From Rostratula benghalensis (lineage: Eukaryota; Chordata; Aves; Charadriiformes; Rostratulidae): a stretch of DNA of 64,000 bases. The notes beneath the pieces are model-generated. The model searched no databases and was not told where the DNA came from. It saw only the letters and a list, made by a program, of their open reading frames with translations. The DNA lies in assembly GCA_013399305.1 (NCBI GenBank), contig VXAI01000198.1, positions 196,413-260,412 of the forward strand, written 5' to 3'. The translations under genes and the position numbers were made by a program. Below, in pieces: positions 62,301-64,000 of the stretch. Each line of letters opens with the position of its first letter. Position 1 is the stretch's first letter.

Positions 62301-63390
62301 TCAGCACAGTAGAGATCAGCCTTCTCTGGGCAGCAGTCAAAAGCATGGGGCAAAATCTGGTGGTTATTGCCTTCATGAGAGTCCGTGGACCCAGGGTGAC
62401 GGTCCACATGCCCGGGAGTTCCCTGCCCGCCCGCAGATGCTGCCTGAGCCTCCCGCGGTCCTGAGCCCCAACAGCGAGTCCAGAGAGCGGCGCCGGGGAA
62501 GGGAAGGTGCTTCTCAGGGGCCAGGCCGCAGTGCCCCAGTGATCGTCCTTGTTGTGGGGGACTCTGTCGTGCAGTGCATTCTCTGCTCCTGGGGCTCCCC
62601 AGGAGGTCTGGGGATGCAAGGGCTGCATGGGGTGGGTTGTGTGGGGCTGGGGTCGGGAGGGAGCTGTGCACCTCCAAACCCCTCACCCTCTCCTGAAGGC
62701 TATCTTGAAGGAAGGTGGGCAGTGAGAAAAGGGCAGCAGTGTGCCTAAATGCTCTGGGGCTTGGCATTTTGGTTTACTTTTGTGGAAAGTGCTTGGCTCC
62801 CAGGCTTCTGGGGAGGTGCTGCCAAGCAGGACCCACGTGTGGGAGGAGATAAGGGAGTCAGGGGCAGGAGGGCAGGGGGTCCCTGGGTGGGGAACAGCCC
62901 TGCGTCCCCAACACCCCCAGTCTGTACAAGTGCACACCGGTGGGTACCAGGAGGAAAAGGGGCAGAGGGGCTAGTATGTGCTTGACAGGGCTTTGCTCTG
63001 GTGTGAGGGCTTTGCTGGGCTCATTTACCTCGGAGAGGTCAGGAGAACAGCTCAAGCAGGTTGCCAGCTGTTGCTTGAAGGCCAAACACTCAAAATACGA
63101 TCGTGACAGAGCGCACAGGAGCACAGAGCACTGGTATGGATCGCTGCTTGGTGCAGGAACAGGCACACGAGCAGAGGAGGAGACCTTGTTGCCTGTGGGA
63201 ACCTCCTGCCCGAGCACCCGAGCAGCAGAGCGCAGCGCAGCGGCTTTTCTCAGTGTATTTTGGTGAAGAAATCTGTACTTGATTGCTTTACTTTGTTTTA
63301 AACTTGTGGTTGATATAAACACATTATGGCTTCTGTCTTCTCTCTTCTATTATTGAAAAAAGAAACCCCTCAATAAAATGCCTTTTTTTT
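59380..63390 (+). other. SFRP1: Probable SFRP1 3' UTR
   Basis: About 4 kb after the stop codon to the AATAAA at 63372-63377. Human SFRP1 also has a 3' UTR of several kilobases. Earlier AATAAA sites at 59824-59829 and about 61118-61127 could produce shorter forms. It includes an AT-rich block at 60541-60860. Extent is inferred, not shown. Confidence 0.5.
63372..63377 (+). terminator. SFRP1: Candidate distal poly(A) signal of SFRP1
   Basis: AATAAA followed by a T-rich stretch and a GT-rich segment (GTTGTTTTTGTCC), the expected layout of a cleavage region. Confidence 0.55.
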
Positions 63391-63399
63391 TCTTTGAAA

Positions 63400-64000
63400 G
63401 TTGTTTTTGTCCTTGCTTTTTCCATATCGATTGCATTACTCATTCCATGTGCTGACATCCCAGGGCCCCAGTGCATCATCTCCTTGTGAGACACAACGTC
63501 TTGCCACTGCTGCCTGGTGAGGGGCGATGTGAAAGTGTAGATCTTCAATCCATACTGTTGGAGGCAGAAAAATCTAATGTCAAATTACTGCTGCTGGATT
63601 ACAGTATTTTATCTATACAGTTGTCTCCCACTAAAAACCCTGTTGTACACCAAGTAGCTGAAGCTCATTTTAGCTAAAGCAGGAAAAGGAGGACAGTGAA
63701 ACCCTTGTAGCAAATGGTGTTTCTGTGGGAATCACCTTCCCATTACCTCCTCAAGAGTTTTCCACGGCTGAAGCAGGTTGCTGGGAAAGCAGACACACTG
63801 CCCTGAACCCTCCCTGTCGCTCAGAGCAGTCTGTCCAGCCCCCAGGTTGTTTTGATAAAAGTAATTTACCCACCCACCAGGTGAGGAATGGCCAAGTGGT
63901 GTGAGTGGGTCCCAGCTGTGGGTGGGAGGTTTGATTGCTCAGGGGAAACAGCAAGATCCCCTCATCTGCAGCATTTTGTGTCAGGAACTTGGGTTGTGGT
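63400..64000. other. Sequence downstream of SFRP1
   Basis: Six hundred bases to the window end. Nothing recognised. Confidence 0.6.

Noticed and set aside
1..64000. tRNA, rRNA, CRISPR array, bacterial-type systems, intact retrovirus, miR-486
   Set aside because: No such signatures seen. miR-486 is known from ANK1, which should lie beyond the left edge of the window.

Overview
The window is vertebrate nuclear DNA, almost certainly from a bird. It carries spliced vertebrate genes with GT-AG introns, CpG-island promoters, very short introns (61 and 76 bp) and a fragment that reads as the 3' end of an avian-type CR1 LINE. Assembly gaps fall in the GC-richest promoters, as is common for bird microchromosomes. 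Gene order and relative orientation match human 8p11.21 (ANK1 - NKX6-3 - GPAT4 - GINS4 - GOLGA7 - SFRP1, recalled, not searched). The bird counterpart is, to my recollection, on a small GC-rich chromosome.

Layout. At 1-1840 (+) lies NKX6-3, complete except for about three N-terminal codons. At 6890-13193 (-) is the full GPAT4 coding sequence in 12 coding exons (455 aa), convergent with NKX6-3. At 16065-17049 (-) is a two-exon PPP1R3C-like glycogen-targeting subunit of protein phosphatase 1 (307 aa), which I do not know from this place in mammals. At 22303-24656 (-) is GINS4/SLD5 in seven exons (224 aa). At 27558-28600 (-) are the last three coding exons of GOLGA7; its first 37 residues must lie in the 990-base gap at 29478-30467. 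From 30.5 to 44.6 kb is a gene-poor region with several AT-rich, homeodomain-site-rich blocks, one CR1 fragment and one striking 107-base palindrome. At 45367-59379 (+) is SFRP1 in three exons (311 aa), followed by a probable 4-kb 3' UTR.

The genes are not an operon and do not form one pathway: a homeobox repressor, an ER glycerolipid acyltransferase, a glycogen/PP1 adaptor, a replication-helicase subunit, a Ras-palmitoylation cofactor and a secreted Wnt antagonist. Their association is conserved synteny. The long flanks of the two developmental genes (NKX6-3 and SFRP1) hold the likely regulatory elements.

No bacterial-style defence system, CRISPR array, rRNA or tRNA gene was seen. The most interesting items are the extra PPP1R3C-type gene with its 14-nt first coding exon, its tandemly duplicated poly(A) signal, the palindrome at 32785-32891, a possible alternative last exon of GOLGA7, and two unassigned open stretches at 43340-43553 and 60548-60850. 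Exon boundaries were read by eye from splice signals, frame continuity and remembered human proteins; no alignment was run.
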